Assembly: GCA_947494325.1 (NCBI GenBank)
Contig: CANLUS010000005.1
Location: 1-64,000 of the forward strand
Length of the DNA stretch: 64,000 bases
From: an uncultured Flavobacteriaceae bacterium
GTDB lineage: Bacteria > Bacteroidota > Bacteroidia > Flavobacteriales > Flavobacteriaceae
Direction of reading: 5' to 3'
The position numbers and the translations under genes are program-made. A model generated the notes under the pieces. The model did no database searches. It was not told the DNA's origin and saw nothing but the letters and a program-made list of their open reading frames with translations. Positions 1 through 8,032 of this stretch are shown here, in pieces (position 1 is the stretch's first letter; each line of letters opens with the position of its first letter).

Positions 1-114
1 TATGATTATACGACGACCAATTTAGGTAATTTCAATAGTGGCACACATGAGGCCTTTTTACTATGGGATATAGATTTTTCAAAGAAGAACTTAAAATCAC
101 CTAGATTTTTCTAA
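1..114 (+). CDS. C-terminal end of a PorP/SprF-like membrane protein (5'-truncated)
   Basis: An open frame enters from the left edge and stops with TAA at 112-114, giving a 37-residue tail (Y-D-Y-T-T ... S-P-R-F-F). The tail has the alternating polar/aromatic pattern of a beta-barrel end and contains a GTHEAFLLW segment, which resembles the GTHE motif close to the C-terminus of PorP/SprF type IX secretion membrane proteins. It lies 17 bp before an OmpA/PD40 gene, the usual partner of PorP/SprF genes in Flavobacteriia. The assignment rests on this short tail and the neighbour, so the family is likely but not certain. Confidence 0.6.
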   Translation, partial: YDYTTTNLGNFNSGTHEAFLLWDIDFSKKNLKSPRFF

Positions 115-131
115 AAAAAGAAAAGCAAATT

Positions 132-1823
132 ATGAAAAGAATATTTTTAGTAGTATGTATGTTTAGTATTGCACTTTTAAGTGCGCAAACTGAAACATCA
201 GGTAAATATGGTACCGTTAAGAATTTAGAGATAAACACAAAAAATTATGACTTTGGACCTTCTTATTTGGGTGAGAATCAATTAATTTTTGCATCTCCTA
301 AAAAAGGCTTCAGAATTATTAGAGATGTATGGGAACAAAACGGACAACGATTCTTAGAATTGTATGTAGGTACAATTAACAATGAAACAGGTGAAGTTTC
401 TGACACAGAGAGATTGAAAGGAGAAGTGAATTCGCGTTACCATGATGCTCAAGCTGTCTTTACCAAAGATGGCAAGACCGTATATTTTACAAGAAACAAT
501 TACTACAATAAAATTTTAGGTATTGACAATAAAGGTTGGACGAATTTAGCAATGTTCAAAGCTTCTGTTAATAATGAAGGAGAGTGGATTAATATCATTC
601 CAATGCCATTTAATAATGTCGAATACTCTGTGGGTCACCCTGCTTTAAGTGATGACGAGAAAACTCTGTATTTCGCTTCAGATATGCCTGGAACCCTTGG
701 AGAAACTGATATTTTTAAAGTAGATGTGAATCAAAGTGGTTTTGGAAATCCTACAAATATGGGAGATAAGGTAAATTCAACTTCTAAGGATTGGTTTCCG
801 TTTGTTGATGACGGTGTATTATATTTCACTTCAGATAGAAGTGGAGGTATGGGAGGTTCAGATATTTATGCGGCGAAACTCGAAGGCTTTTCTCCAGATC
901 CAGTGCTGTTAAGTGAGCCAATCAATTCTGCCGCTGATGATAATTCTTTTATTATTGATGGTAAAACTCGCAAAGGATATTTTTCTTCAAATAGAGAAGG
1001 TGGAAAGGGTGATGATGATATCTACTCTTTTATAGAGGAAGAAACAGTTGAGTTTAAATGTAAACAATTAGTCACAGGAGAAGTTAGAGATAAAAATACC
1101 ACCGATTTATTACCTGGTGCAGAAGTTGTATTAAGTGATGAGGAAGGAAATGTTCTTGAATCTATGATTGTTGGTGAAGACGGTGTATTCACGTTTAATG
1201 TCATCTGTGAAACAGTCTATAAATTAGAAGGAAAAAAAATAAATTACACACCACAGTCAAAAGGTTTCACAACGGACAATGAAGCTGATAAAGAATCTAA
1301 ATTATTAATTTTACTAGGTACCGGAGATATTGATTTTATTTCTGACGGGAGTGGTGTTGATAAAACAACTCAGGAGTTATTTGAAGATAATAAGCCCGAA
1401 GGAGCGCCTGAAAACCCAGACGACTTACCAGAGGAAATTACAATACAAGGAACGACTGGTAAATATCTAGTAAATATTGATCCTATTTATTTTGATTTTA
1501 ATTCATCGTATTTGACAAAACAAGCCAAAGGAGAATTACAAAAAGTAATTGATTTAATGAATCAGTATCCAAAAATGGTTATAGAATCAGCATCGCATAC
1601 AGATGCAAGAGGGCCAAGAGGATACAATATGTGGTTGTCTGATAGAAGAGCAAAATCTACTGTAAATTATATCATTGAAAGAGGTATAGATGCAACTAGA
1701 ATTACAGGTAGAGGTTACGGTGATACAGAATTAGCGGTTAAAAAATGTGAAAGAGGTGTGCCTTGTACAGAGGCAGAGCATGCAGCTAACCGTAGAACGG
1801 AATTTGTAATTATTAAAATGTAA
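132..1823 (+). CDS. OmpA family protein with PD40/TolB-like repeats (type IX secretion-associated type)
   Basis: A 563-residue cell-envelope protein. Residues 1-19 form a Sec signal peptide ending at ALLSAQ. Residues about 100-310 hold repeated PD40/WD40-like strands (YFTRNN, LYFASDMPG, LYFTSDRSGG, GYFSSNREGG). Residues about 315-390 look like a carboxypeptidase-regulatory/CNA-B fold (TGEVRDKNTTDLLPGAEV). Residues about 450-563 are an OmpA peptidoglycan-binding domain (FDFNSSYLTKQAKGEL, then HTDARG and LSDRRA). This architecture is common directly downstream of porP/sprF genes, where the pair is thought to help secrete or anchor a large type IX cargo protein; any such cargo gene would lie left of the window. 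Start ATG at 132, 17 bp after the previous stop. A strong terminator follows. Confidence 0.9.
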   Translation: MKRIFLVVCMFSIALLSAQTETSGKYGTVKNLEINTKNYDFGPSYLGENQLIFASPKKGFRIIRDVWEQNGQRFLELYVGTINNETGEVSDTERLKGEVNSRYHDAQAVFTKDGKTVYFTRNNYYNKILGIDNKGWTNLAMFKASVNNEGEWINIIPMPFNNVEYSVGHPALSDDEKTLYFASDMPGTLGETDIFKVDVNQSGFGNPTNMGDKVNSTSKDWFPFVDDGVLYFTSDRSGGMGGSDIYAAKLEGFSPDPVLLSEPINSAADDNSFIIDGKTRKGYFSSNREGGKGDDDIYSFIEEETVEFKCKQLVTGEVRDKNTTDLLPGAEVVLSDEEGNVLESMIVGEDGVFTFNVICETVYKLEGKKINYTPQSKGFTTDNEADKESKLLILLGTGDIDFISDGSGVDKTTQELFEDNKPEGAPENPDDLPEEITIQGTTGKYLVNIDPIYFDFNSSYLTKQAKGELQKVIDLMNQYPKMVIESASHTDARGPRGYNMWLSDRRAKSTVNYIIERGIDATRITGRGYGDTELAVKKCERGVPCTEAEHAANRRTEFVIIKM

Positions 1824-1860
1824 TATATTTATTAATTAATCAAAAGCAATTAACCTTTAA

Positions 1861-1890
1861 AAAACCTCGTAAAATCTACGAGGTTTTTTT
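1861..1890 (+). terminator. Rho-independent terminator after the OmpA gene
   Basis: Perfect 11-bp stem AAAACCTCGTA / TACGAGGTTTT (1861-1871 with 1877-1887), 5-nt loop, then a T-run. It lies 37 bp after the OmpA stop and ends that unit. Confidence 0.9.
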
Positions 1891-1945
1891 GTACTTGTTA
1901 TGTAATATGTCGATATACAAACAGTTTAATCTAACTCTTTAAATT

Positions 1946-2428
1946 ATGCCTACAATAGAGCTACGAACCAAAATAAGAGCCCCTAAAGAGCGAGTATTCG
2001 ATTTAGCACGCAGTGTTGATTTACATAAAATATCTACGCAGCAAACAAATGAAGAGGCGATTGATGGCATTACTAGTGGATTGCTAGGGCTAGATGAATG
2101 GGTGACATGGAGAGCAAAGCACTTCGGAGTATATCAAAAATTAACATCTAAGATAACAGCCTTTGATCGACCAAATTATTTTACTGATGAAATGATGCAA
2201 GGTGCTTTTAAAAGCTTTACACATGAACATCACTTTTATGAAAGTCAGAATAGTACAGAAATGGTAGATGTTTTTGAATATAAAGCACCGTATGGATTTT
2301 TAGGAAAACTTGCAGATAAATTATTTCTACAAAAGTATATGACTGTTTTATTAGAAAAAAGAAATATGAGTATACGAGATTATGCTGAATCTCAAAAATG
2401 GAAAAAAATCATATTAAATGAACGATGA
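1946..2428 (+). CDS. SRPBCC-fold (polyketide cyclase/START-like) protein
   Basis: A 160-residue soluble protein starting MPTIELRTKIRAPKERVFDLAR, the typical first strand and helix of SRPBCC/'cell division inhibitor-like' proteins. A central LTSKITAFDRPNYFTDEM segment and a late helix complete the helix-grip fold. These proteins form a hydrophobic cavity that binds small ligands, but the ligand of this subgroup is unknown. No signal peptide, so it is probably cytoplasmic. It stands alone between the terminator at 1861-1890 and a convergent minus-strand gene. No catalytic residue can be named. Confidence 0.8.
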   Translation: MPTIELRTKIRAPKERVFDLARSVDLHKISTQQTNEEAIDGITSGLLGLDEWVTWRAKHFGVYQKLTSKITAFDRPNYFTDEMMQGAFKSFTHEHHFYESQNSTEMVDVFEYKAPYGFLGKLADKLFLQKYMTVLLEKRNMSIRDYAESQKWKKIILNER

Positions 2429-2535
2429 TTTATGGTCTAAATAGAGTAATCTCAGATCGTTTTTTCCCTTTTTGGAGCTAACTTCTACTTGTCAACACTA
2501 AAAGGAGAACACATAATGTTTACGAAATAGATAAA

Positions 2536-3054
2536 TCATATGTTACTTTTTTTCTTTTTAGTAATTAAAGATGTAATCAAAGCGTAAATACATCCTGGAA
2601 GAATAATACCTATAATCCAAGAAACAAGCTGTGTGCTTAATGAAAATTGAGGACCGTTTTCATTGGCCTCTTCTATTGCAAGGGCAATTTCTCCTGGAGA
2701 CTTATCCATCATGCGCATTGTACTTTCCATAGTTTTATTAGACATTTCTCTCATTAATTCTAATAATTCAGGATTAAATTTTATCATAAGAGTTGTGAAT
2801 AGTACAATAATAAATGAACCTATGGAAAATATGGCTAGCGAAGCAACGAAAACTTCACTAAAACCAAGATAACCACCGAGACTTTTTCGCTGTTGACACC
2901 CAGCTCGAACAAGAAAAAAAATAGAGACTATAGTTGAGTAAACGATACCAATGGTAAAATCATAATTGAGCCTAGGCTCAATAAAATGTAGTACTAAATA
3001 AATAACAATTAAAGTTACTCCTAGCATAAGTCCATTTAATAGAATTTTTTTCAT
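2536..3054 (-). CDS. DUF4199 family membrane protein
   Basis: A 172-residue integral membrane protein with about four hydrophobic segments: near residues 8-26, 34-50, 67-92 and 143-165. Between the third and fourth lies a short soluble loop with MMDKSPGEIALAIEE, which resembles the loop typical of Bacteroidota DUF4199 proteins. The function of DUF4199 is unknown. It starts 20 bp downstream of the stop of the next minus-strand membrane protein, so the two probably share a transcript. Confidence 0.75.
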   Translation of the reverse strand: MKKILLNGLMLGVTLIVIYLVLHFIEPRLNYDFTIGIVYSTIVSIFFLVRAGCQQRKSLGGYLGFSEVFVASLAIFSIGSFIIVLFTTLMIKFNPELLELMREMSNKTMESTMRMMDKSPGEIALAIEEANENGPQFSLSTQLVSWIIGIILPGCIYALITSLITKKKKSNI

Positions 3055-3074
3055 TTCAGGGAAGGGTTAAAGTG

Positions 3075-4685
3075 TTAAAATTTCCAAAATGGAATGTGTA
3101 TAGTTCTTGTTTTAACAGAATCTGCGGTGTCTTTATTATAGGATTTGTTAAGAAGGGTTAAGAGGTGTTCTCCTTTAGCGATGCCATCTGTAGGAAAATA
3201 ACATAACAAGCCTTTCTCGTTCATATTAGGATGTATATAAAATTTACATTTTAAGGAATCGTTATAGGAGACGCCATCAATAAGAATCTGATTAGCCTCC
3301 AACAATGCTGCTTGTATGTCTATCACCTTTTTCTCTTCTGCTATTTCAATCCTTTCATTCCAAAACTTTTTAGTGCTATCTCTTTTAAATTTAAAATAGT
3401 CTTCCGCATTTAAGATATGTTTATCGAAGCTACCGGCATTTCGCCTTTTCATAAAATTTCTTTTAAATTCAGCAATTTTTAAAGAGTCTTTTTTTATTTT
3501 TCTGATTTCTTCAATCAATTTTAAAAGAGAAGATGATTTTTTATTCTCGAGATGTAATATGGTTGAGTCTGTTATTTTTCCTTTAAATATAGTGTGCCTT
3601 AATCCAGATTTTCGATAAGGTGTAAGGTTATATTTATTAGAAAGTAATTCTTCATCTATACCAGCTTGCCTCAGAAATACACTTGCGTAAGAATTTGTTA
3701 TTTCATAATTCGAAAGGCTTATATAACGTATCCGTTTCCGGCTAGCATTTGATATAGCCAAATTCTTTTCTCTCAAATCATCATAATTATTGCTTGTAAC
3801 TACATGTTTTGAGATTAGATTGTTACCCCCAGTTAGTCCTGTTGCTTCAGGAAAATGTGGGTTCGCTTCTAGTAGAAAGTTGGGCAATATGAGCGTTAAT
3901 AGTAGTAAATAGGGTATAGAAAACCAAAAAAGCCTACGTGTATATTTGGTGTCTAAAAAATTGTAAAGTAAGGGTCTATAAATAAAGGATAGGGTAATAA
4001 AAGAATAAAATCTATAGATATAACCGTAAAATTTTGAATAGGTTTTACCCTCTATCTTCTTCAGTAAGCCTAATGTTATGAAATCAATAAAAACGAAAAA
4101 CGCTAAAAACCCAAAAAGAGTATTTACAATAATTGAAATGGTAAAGTAAGAAGAATCAGGGCCAAAGAAATAATTTAGAATAGACGATAATAAAATCCAA
4201 AAAATAAGAAAAAAAGCGAATGAGAGGAAAATAAAGAAGAGCAAAAAAGTATAGGCAAATATGGAACTACAAATCTTTTCTAAACCTTCTATATAGTCGT
4301 CAAATCCCCCAACTTTTCTCTTGAAATAGTTGGTAAAGAAATCAGAGTATTTTAGTTTGTCATAGTCAATTTCTCCAGACACATATCGCAATCCAATAGC
4401 ACCAATCCACAAACCTCTTAAAATTACATGGACTAATAAATTGGTAAAGAAAACCAACCATGCAGCTCGGAGCATTTGTGTAACTATTTTAAGTACCACC
4501 GATGCTTCACTATTTACTGGGTTGTTAACCCCTAAAAAATTAGTAAAAAAACTTAGGGTATCTCTACTTTCCCAAATTCCAAACAACGCAAATCCGGAAA
4601 TTAGTAACTCTAATTGCCAACTTTCTTGTTGTAATTTTTCAAGCCACTGGGAAAAAATGCTCTTGTTTTCTTTTTCGTCTAACAT
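3075..4685 (-). CDS. Hypothetical multi-pass membrane protein, 536 aa
   Basis: I do not recognise a named family. The N-terminal half carries about six hydrophobic segments, including LISGFALFGIW, FFTNLLVHVILRGLWIGAIG, TFLLFFIFLSFAFFLIFWIL and YLLLLTLILPNFLL. The C-terminal 250 residues are soluble, charged and rich in Lys and Ser. Such large 'LQQESWQLELLISGF' proteins recur in flavobacteria as conserved hypotheticals. It lies directly upstream of the DUF4199 gene on the same strand and is separated from tsf by a terminator that faces the other way round the gap. Confidence 0.7.
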   Translation of the reverse strand: MLDEKENKSIFSQWLEKLQQESWQLELLISGFALFGIWESRDTLSFFTNFLGVNNPVNSEASVVLKIVTQMLRAAWLVFFTNLLVHVILRGLWIGAIGLRYVSGEIDYDKLKYSDFFTNYFKRKVGGFDDYIEGLEKICSSIFAYTFLLFFIFLSFAFFLIFWILLSSILNYFFGPDSSYFTISIIVNTLFGFLAFFVFIDFITLGLLKKIEGKTYSKFYGYIYRFYSFITLSFIYRPLLYNFLDTKYTRRLFWFSIPYLLLLTLILPNFLLEANPHFPEATGLTGGNNLISKHVVTSNNYDDLREKNLAISNASRKRIRYISLSNYEITNSYASVFLRQAGIDEELLSNKYNLTPYRKSGLRHTIFKGKITDSTILHLENKKSSSLLKLIEEIRKIKKDSLKIAEFKRNFMKRRNAGSFDKHILNAEDYFKFKRDSTKKFWNERIEIAEEKKVIDIQAALLEANQILIDGVSYNDSLKCKFYIHPNMNEKGLLCYFPTDGIAKGEHLLTLLNKSYNKDTADSVKTRTIHIPFWKF

Positions 4686-4850
4686 AGAAATTAAAATTTT
4701 GTGGCGTCATTTTATATGCCTCAGATAATTTTAATTTGATTGAAATCCAAACCATGCAATTATCTATGCGTCAATAAAATAAATTACATCGTTAATAGGA
4801 TTATAACCTATGAACAATGTACGAATATATTTTAAAATGTTAAAACAAAA

Positions 4851-4876
4851 AAAACCTCACTAAAGAGTGAGGTTTT
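4851..4876 (-). terminator. Rho-independent terminator downstream of tsf
   Basis: Stem AAAACCTCAC / GTGAGGTTTT (4851-4860 with 4867-4876) with a 6-nt loop. On the minus strand it is followed by a T-rich run (the A-run at about 4844-4853 on the plus strand). It lies about 50 bp past the tsf stop and closes the ribosomal-protein unit. Confidence 0.85.
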
Positions 4877-4924
4877 ATAATTATAAAACTACCGAAATTA
4901 GTTTATAATAATATGAATCTTTGT

Positions 4925-5890
4925 TTACCCTAAAGTAACACGTTTAAAATCACTAACGGCAACATTGCCATATGAAGAAACATATTTGGCAACATTGATT
5001 TTTTCATCTTTTATGAAGTTTTGATCCAAAAGACACTGTTCTTGATCTAGTGTTGTATTATCAGAAATAAAACGTTCCATTTTACCTGGTAATATTCTAT
5101 CCCAAATTTGCTCAGGCTTGCCTTCAGCTTTTAATTCAGCTTTTGCATCATCTTCTGCTTTTGCTAGTACTTCAGGTGTTAACTGCGCCATAGAAATATA
5201 TTGAGGTACATTTTTAAGTGTTTTACCTAAACGTCCTAATTCAATATTTTCCTTTTCTATTACAGCTATTCTTGCTTCTGTTTCTGAGGCAATATAAGCA
5301 GCATCAAAATCTTTATACGATAAAGTTGTTGCACCCATAGAAGCAACTTGCATCGCTACATCTTTTGACAATACATCGGCCTTATCAACATTAGCTGATA
5401 AACCAACTAAAGCAGCAATTTTATTAATGTGTACGTATGTACTTACGAATGGAGCTTCTAATTTTTCAAAACCATTGATGTCTAATTTTTCACCAATAAC
5501 ACCAGTTTGCTCAACTAATTTTTCAGCTACTGACATTCCATTAAAATCAGCCGCTAAAAATTCCTCTTTAGTAGCACAATTTAAGGCAACTTCAGCAAGT
5601 TCATTAGCCAACGCTAAAAAACTATCATTTTTACCTACAAAGTCAGTTTCGCAGCCTAAAACTATGGCAACACCTGCAGTATTATCAGCATTAATTTTAG
5701 AAACGGCAGCACCTTCAGTAGATTCACGATCTGCTCTCTTTGCAGCTACTTTTTGACCTTTTTTACGTAAGACGTCAATTGCTTTGTCAAAATCGCCTTC
5801 AGCCTCAACTAAAGCTTTTTTGCAATCCATCATACCAGCACCAGTAGCTTTTCTTAATTTGTTTACTTCCGCAGCGGTTACTTTAACCAT
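4925..5890 (-). CDS. tsf: Elongation factor Ts
   Basis: EF-Ts (321 aa), the guanine-nucleotide exchange factor for EF-Tu. The N-terminal UBA-like domain (VTAAEVNKLRKATGAGMMDC, then KKALVEAEGDFDKAIDVLRKKG) is intact, followed by the conserved TDFVGKN motif at about residues 81-87 that contacts EF-Tu. The length fits Bacteroidota EF-Ts, which have a longer core than E. coli (283 aa). It lies 85 bp downstream of rpsB on the same strand, the conserved rpsB-tsf pair, and a strong terminator follows. Confidence 0.98.
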   Translation of the reverse strand: MVKVTAAEVNKLRKATGAGMMDCKKALVEAEGDFDKAIDVLRKKGQKVAAKRADRESTEGAAVSKINADNTAGVAIVLGCETDFVGKNDSFLALANELAEVALNCATKEEFLAADFNGMSVAEKLVEQTGVIGEKLDINGFEKLEAPFVSTYVHINKIAALVGLSANVDKADVLSKDVAMQVASMGATTLSYKDFDAAYIASETEARIAVIEKENIELGRLGKTLKNVPQYISMAQLTPEVLAKAEDDAKAELKAEGKPEQIWDRILPGKMERFISDNTTLDQEQCLLDQNFIKDEKINVAKYVSSYGNVAVSDFKRVTLG

Positions 5891-5975
5891 TTTTATTTTT
5901 GTTTAGTTGTTAAACTGTTAACTTATTGAATCTTTACGAAAAAACGAGCTAACAATTAAACGATTATACTTTTTA

Positions 5976-6785
5976 TTATTTTTCTTCTTTTACCTCTTCA
6001 GCAGCTGTTTCAGCTTTTGCTACTTCTTTCTCTTCTTTTTTTGGAGTCTCTTCTTTTTTCGGAGCTTCTTTCTGAGCATTGGCTTGATCTTTATCCGCTT
6101 TTCTTTCAGCTAAACCTTCAGCTATAGCGTCTGTCACAAATGATAAAATTTTATCAATTGATTTTGATGCATCATCATTAGCAGGAATAGAGAAATCTAC
6201 CAATCTGGGATCAGAGTTCGTATCTACCATTGCGAAAATTGGAATATTTAATTTTTGAGCTTCTGCTATAGCGATATGCTCACGCTTTGTATCCACTACA
6301 AATAAAGCACCTGGTAAACGTGTCATGTCAACAATAGAACCTAAGTTCTTTTCTAGTTTTGCTCTTTGACGATCAATTTGTAATTTTTCTCTTTTTGATA
6401 AGGCATTGAAACTACCATCTTGCTTCATTCTATCAATCTGAGCCATTTTTTTAACGGCTTTTCGAATAGTTACAAAGTTCGTTAACATACCACCCGGCCA
6501 TCTTTCCGTGATGAATGGCATGTTTACTGATTTCGCTTTGTCTGCAACGATATCTTTCGCTTGCTTTTTTGTAGCTACGAACAAAATTTTTCTACCTGAG
6601 GCAGCAATTTTGTGTAATGCTTTTGAAGATTCTTCAATTTTAGCAGCTGTCTTGTAAAGGTCTAAAATGTGAACACCATTACGCTCAGTATAAATATACG
6701 GAGCCATATTTGGATTCCATTTTCTTGTCAGGTGTCCAAAGTGCACACCTGCATCTAATAATTCTTTGATTTCAATATTTGCCAT
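5976..6785 (-). CDS. rpsB: 30S ribosomal protein S2
   Basis: Small-subunit protein S2 (269 aa). Diagnostic stretches are ELLDAGVHFGHLTRKWNPNM, FVATKKQAKD, ERWPGGMLTNF and the RLPGALFVVDTKREHIAIAE motif. The last about 45 residues are a Lys/Glu-rich low-complexity tail (KKEETPKKEEKE and similar), typical of Bacteroidota S2 and absent from E. coli. It follows rpsI by about 117 bp and precedes tsf, the usual order rplM-rpsI-rpsB-tsf in this phylum. Confidence 0.98.
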   Translation of the reverse strand: MANIEIKELLDAGVHFGHLTRKWNPNMAPYIYTERNGVHILDLYKTAAKIEESSKALHKIAASGRKILFVATKKQAKDIVADKAKSVNMPFITERWPGGMLTNFVTIRKAVKKMAQIDRMKQDGSFNALSKREKLQIDRQRAKLEKNLGSIVDMTRLPGALFVVDTKREHIAIAEAQKLNIPIFAMVDTNSDPRLVDFSIPANDDASKSIDKILSFVTDAIAEGLAERKADKDQANAQKEAPKKEETPKKEEKEVAKAETAAEEVKEEK

Positions 6786-6902
6786 CTTGTTTTTTAGTTT
6801 ACGTTCCGTGGTTTTAGCAATAATTGAGTAGCCACTTTGTGAGTCTCAATTATTTGGGTGCTAAACTTATACGATAACAGATTTGTATATAATAATATGT
6901 GA

Positions 6903-7289
6903 TTAACGTTTTGAGAATTGGAACTTCTTACGAGCTTTCTTCTGACCGAATTTCTTACGTTCAACCATTCTTGGATCTCTAGTAAGTAATCCTTCTGGTT
7001 TTAAGATAGCTTTGTGCTCCTCATTTATAGAAACTAGAGCTCTAGTTACGGCTAAACGAATCGCTTCAGCTTGACCAGTTACTCCACCTCCAAAAACATT
7101 TACTTTAATATCGTAAGCTTTTGCCGTATCAGTTAATACCAATGGCTGCATTACTTTATATTGTAATGTTCCTGTGGTGAAATAATTCGTTAATTCTCTT
7201 TCATTGATAGTAATGTTCCCTTTACCTTTAGAAACATATGCACGGGCAACAGCCGTTTTTCTTCTACCTATTTTGTGTACTATTTCCAT
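6903..7289 (-). CDS. rpsI: 30S ribosomal protein S9
   Basis: S9 (128 aa), with IGRRKTAVARAYVSKGKGNI at the N-terminus and the basic C-terminal tail KFGQKKARKKFQFSKR that reaches the P-site tRNA. Its start codon overlaps the rplM stop by one base (TAATG at 7287-7291 read on the minus strand), indicating translational coupling, as expected for the universally paired L13-S9 genes. Confidence 0.98.
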   Translation of the reverse strand: MEIVHKIGRRKTAVARAYVSKGKGNITINERELTNYFTTGTLQYKVMQPLVLTDTAKAYDIKVNVFGGGVTGQAEAIRLAVTRALVSINEEHKAILKPEGLLTRDPRMVERKKFGQKKARKKFQFSKR

Positions 7290-7744
7290 TATTTAAGATC
7301 GTTTAGGTTTAATGCTTTTGGATTTTGAGCTTCATGTTGGTGCTCACCACCAGCATATACATATAAATTTCTGTATAACGCGCTGCCCAATTTATTTTTA
7401 GGCAACATTCCTTTTACTGCTTTTTCGATCAATCTTGTTGGATTCTTTTCGAATACTTCTGTCGCAGTAAGCGATCTCTGACCTCCAGGATATCCTGTGT
7501 GACGGATGTATGATTTATCTGTCCACTTTTTACCTGTTAAATTAATTTTTTCTGCATTGATAATAACAACATTATCTCCACAGTCTACATGAGGTGTGTA
7601 GTTAGGTTTGTATTTACCTCTTATAAGCATTGCTACTTTAGAAGCTAAACGACCCAATGTTTGTCCGTCCGCATCAACTAAAACCCACTCTTTATTTACT
7701 GTGGCTTTGTTCGCTGATACTGTTTTGTAACTTAATGTGTTCAC
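7289..7744 (-). CDS. rplM: 50S ribosomal protein L13
   Basis: L13 (151 aa), identified by WVLVDADGQTLGRLASKVA, GDNVVIINAEKINLTGKKW and the HTGYPGG motif followed by VKGMLPKNKLG. It is the first gene of the minus-strand rplM-rpsI-rpsB-tsf unit, and a consensus promoter lies about 50 bp upstream. Confidence 0.98.
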   Translation of the reverse strand: MNTLSYKTVSANKATVNKEWVLVDADGQTLGRLASKVAMLIRGKYKPNYTPHVDCGDNVVIINAEKINLTGKKWTDKSYIRHTGYPGGQRSLTATEVFEKNPTRLIEKAVKGMLPKNKLGSALYRNLYVYAGGEHQHEAQNPKALNLNDLK

Positions 7745-7798
7745 ACGATTAGTTTTTGTCTATTAATAATATATTTCTGTCCCTTTAAATTGGGAGTG

Positions 7799-7828
7799 CA
7801 AATGTACAAACTATTATTTATATAACAA
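7799..7828 (-). promoter_or_regulatory. Bacteroidota-type promoter for rplM-rpsI-rpsB-tsf
   Basis: On the minus strand a perfect -7 box TACATTTG (7799-7806) lies 19 bp after a TTG -33 box (7826-7828). It matches the TTG-N17-23-TAnnTTTG flavobacterial promoter and predicts a 5' leader of about 50 nt. The rest of the 7745-8032 gap is AT-rich and holds the upstream region of the divergent DUF5916 gene, with no other clear signal. Confidence 0.7.
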
Positions 7829-8032
7829 ACAGTGTTTTAGGTATATTTTTACTGTGTATTTTTTTAAGTTCGATCCCTTTATTTTTTTGAAAAATAGTTG
7901 ACTATAGTTTTAGACGAATTAACAAAAGTTTAAGAATAATTTAAGACTTTCTGGACCTTTCCTCTGTAACAATTATACAAAAGGTCGGTCTCTATTAGCG
8001 AAACCAAATTAATTCATCTACAACCACATTTT

